Made by a program: the position numbers and the translations under genes. Positions 62,570 to 64,000 of a stretch of DNA of 64,000 bases are shown here, piece by piece. The stretch lies in NCBI RefSeq assembly GCF_022695595.1, contig NZ_CP074380.1, positions 3,093,501 to 3,157,500 on the forward strand, written 5' to 3'. A model generated the notes under the pieces. The model was not told the origin of the DNA. It searched no databases and was given only the letters and a program-made list of their open reading frames with translations. The stretch comes from Streptomyces sp. MST-110588 (GTDB lineage: Bacteria > Actinomycetota > Actinomycetes > Streptomycetales > Streptomycetaceae). Numbering within the stretch: the first letter of the stretch is position 1; each line of letters opens with the position of its first letter.

Positions 62570-63642
62570 TCACCGCGGCCGTCGCCTCATCCGCCACACC
62601 AAAAACAAAGCCGAGGCGACGGCCGCGACCCGCACCGCCACCGGCAGCCCGTCGACCAACTCCTGCCCCATCCGCCCCTCACCGACCGGCTCCCCCATCG
62701 CCCCTCCAGCCGCCCCCAACCACACCAACAGCCCACCGGCCACCAGCCCCGGCACCCCCACCGCCGCGAACTTCGCCTCCGCCCGGCTCAGCCGCCGCGA
62801 CCCGTACGCCAACACCCACCCCGTCCCCAGGGCAACCCACGACCCCAGAGCGGCGCCGACCCCGAGCAGCCCCACCGCCACCACGAGACTCAGGGGCGTC
62901 GGCCCGGTCGCGCGATCCACCTGACCCTCCACAAAGGTCGCGCCCCGCCGCCGACGGCGCCACTCCGCGACCACCTGCCGCGGCCCGCGCCGTGGAGCGC
63001 CACCCTGCGGCACCGCCCCCTGACGGACGCCCTCCCCCACCCCTCCTTCTCCAGGGACAACGGCCGGTCCACAGCCAGTTGCTCCCGCATCTCGGGGATC
63101 TCGATCCCCCCGACGAACCCCGGTACGGTCTCCTCCGGCCCGTCCCCGATCACCGTCCCCTCCGGCCCTATGAACCCGTACGGCCCATCAGCCCCGTACG
63201 ACTCCGGCGCCACCCGCCACCAGTCGAGCGACGCGGACCCCTCACCCAGCTCCTCCGGCCCCGCCAGATGCGGCGGCGACGCGGCCTGCGCCTCACCGGT
63301 CCGCGGCTCCGGCACCCTCCCCTTGAGCCCGCTACGGCGACTGAGCCCCGCCAGCCGCTCACGCGCCCCGGACCGCCGGACCGGCCGTACGTCCGCTCCC
63401 GCCCCGGCCGACGGCGCCCCCCTGCCCCCACCACCCGCTGCCGCCACCACCGCCTCAGGACTACCCAAACGGGCCAGCACCCGCCTCACCCCCGAGACCG
63501 AATCCGCCCCCTGCGCGTCGATCCGCGCCCGCAGCTCGGCCACCAGCCGCATCCGCACGGCGGACGGCAGCCCACTCCGTTGAGCCAGGTCTCCGACCTG
63601 GCTCAGATAGTCGAAGACGAGCTGATCGCTCTCGATGCCCAC
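62570..63642 (-). pseudogene. Integral membrane protein with HAAS-like N-terminus, split by a frameshift
   Basis: From GTG 63642 the protein starts GIESDQLVFDYLSQVGDLAQ, a small helical domain also seen in DUF1700/HAAS-type proteins (RMRLVAELRARIDAQGADSV, VRRVLARLGSPEAVVAAAGG), and continues to EETVPGFVGGIEIPEMREQL and RPLSLEKEG. There it leaves frame near a C4 run (63041-63044). The next frame (62570-63040) continues VGEGVRQGAVPQGG, then membrane helices TPLSLVVAVGLLGVGAALGS and AAVGVPGLVAGGLLVWLGAA, ending FLVWRMRRRPR. One base restores a single protein of about 357 residues. Function unknown. It overlaps the start region next to element B. Confidence 0.75.
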
Positions 63643-63664
63643 GAGTTCCCCGTCCTCCTCTTCC

Positions 63665-63708
63665 GCGGTTTTCCGCCCGTGGCGGCGCGGTTTTCCGCCC
63701 GTGGCGGC
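63665..63708. repeat. Perfect 22-bp tandem duplication
   Basis: The unit beginning GCGGTTTTCCGCCCGTGGCG occurs twice back to back (63665-63686, 63687-63708), just upstream of the membrane protein start. Confidence 0.85.
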
Positions 63709-63764
63709 GCAGCGTAGTCGTTGGGTACCCCGGTGTGGGGTTCCGCTCCTGCACGGGTGCGGGT

Positions 63765-63994
63765 TTCGCCTTCGGCGGGAGGGTTTGGTGGGGTGGGCGC
63801 TTTGCGCTTGCTGGGTGGTGGGTGGCGGGGTCGGGCCTGCGGGGGTGTATGCCAAAACTGCTTCGCTTTACGTTTTGGCATACACCCCCTCCGGCCCGCC
63901 CCCTCCCGTCCGTAGCGCGCCCACCCCTTGGGGGAGGGTTAGTAGGTGGCCCTGCGTGCGGGTTGGTGCCCCGAAGGCGGCTCCTGGTGGGAAC
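63765..63994 (-). repeat. Foldback element, copy B (inverted copy of 51470-51700)
   Basis: 230 bp. The central 18-bp perfect hairpin is 63841-63858 with 63872-63889; the 13-nt loop is the exact reverse complement of copy A's loop. The stem differs from copy A at four adjacent base pairs, and each change is compensated on the other arm. The flanks are almost identical to copy A. It occupies most of 63709-64000, where I see no gene. Confidence 0.9.
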
Positions 63995-64000
63995 GACACG

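Noticed and set aside
60634..63717. 1027-codon frame covering the ABC ATPase to the window end
   Set aside because: Only a short piece after 61350 is a real continuation of the ATPase in this frame; the rest is shadow of the binding-protein gene and the foldback region.

Overview
The window is high-GC actinobacterial DNA, most likely from a Streptomyces or close relative. The evidence is the codon use, GTG/TTG starts, TANNNT -10 boxes directly in front of start codons, the futalosine menaquinone genes mqnB and mqnD, a mycobacterial-type SerC, and several families typical of Streptomyces (DUF3027, DUF2771, DUF2530, a sacsin-N-like ATPase). This identification rests on sequence features alone.

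Layout. 1-3.3 kb: a partial PAS gene, a short + strand ORF with a strong promoter and Shine-Dalgarno site, pdxH, and a citrate synthase. 3.4-12.8 kb: a long minus-strand acyl-CoA catabolic operon (TIGR03084 protein, AtuA-like, acyl-CoA carboxylase beta and alpha/BCCP, acyl-CoA dehydrogenase, crotonase, TetR) with start-stop overlaps. Two nearly identical 22-bp palindromes lie upstream of its first gene and upstream of the crotonase. 13.0-22.9 kb: a 15-bp VNTR, then a compact unrecognised biosynthetic-looking locus (fumarase/aspartase-type lyase, methyltransferase, second SerC-like aminotransferase, GCS2 ligase, O-methyltransferase, amidohydrolase), with an EamA exporter and a LysR regulator. 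23.06-23.88 kb: a 14-repeat type I-E CRISPR array with no cas genes in view, then two tiny zinc-cysteine proteins. 24.5-30.5 kb: a D-lactate/glycolate dehydrogenase-like FAD/Fe-S protein, an RlmA-type methyltransferase remnant, an FAD oxidase and its divergent WYL regulator. 30.5-32.2 kb: housekeeping serC and a cold-shock gene with a structured leader and terminator. 32.3-35.1 kb: a DrrAB-like exporter divergent from its TetR. 35-47 kb: surface and housekeeping genes (beta-propeller protein, SGNH hydrolase, aldo/keto reductase, MarR-MFS-thpR operon, purine permease, P-type ATPase, secreted protein). 47.6-51 kb: a giant GHKL/sacsin-like ATPase. 51.8-57.8 kb: DUF3027, MFS, DUF2771, mqnB, mqnD, a cold-shock protein. 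58.4-63.6 kb: an iron-box-preceded siderophore ABC transporter and a frameshifted membrane protein.

The most unusual signals are these. (1) Two inverted copies of a ~230-bp foldback element (51470-51700 and 63765-63994) are almost identical except in the central hairpin, where four base pairs differ and every change is compensated. (2) The 13-22 kb locus does not match a pathway I know. (3) Several genes are broken by single-base losses in C or G runs (near 6350, 7176, 61354, 61439, 63041). These are either assembly homopolymer errors or real decay, and they must be resolved before function is inferred. (4) One spacer of the orphan CRISPR array contains a 26-bp perfect palindrome. (5) 15-bp VNTRs and many unrelated imperfect microrepeats occupy the intergenic DNA.
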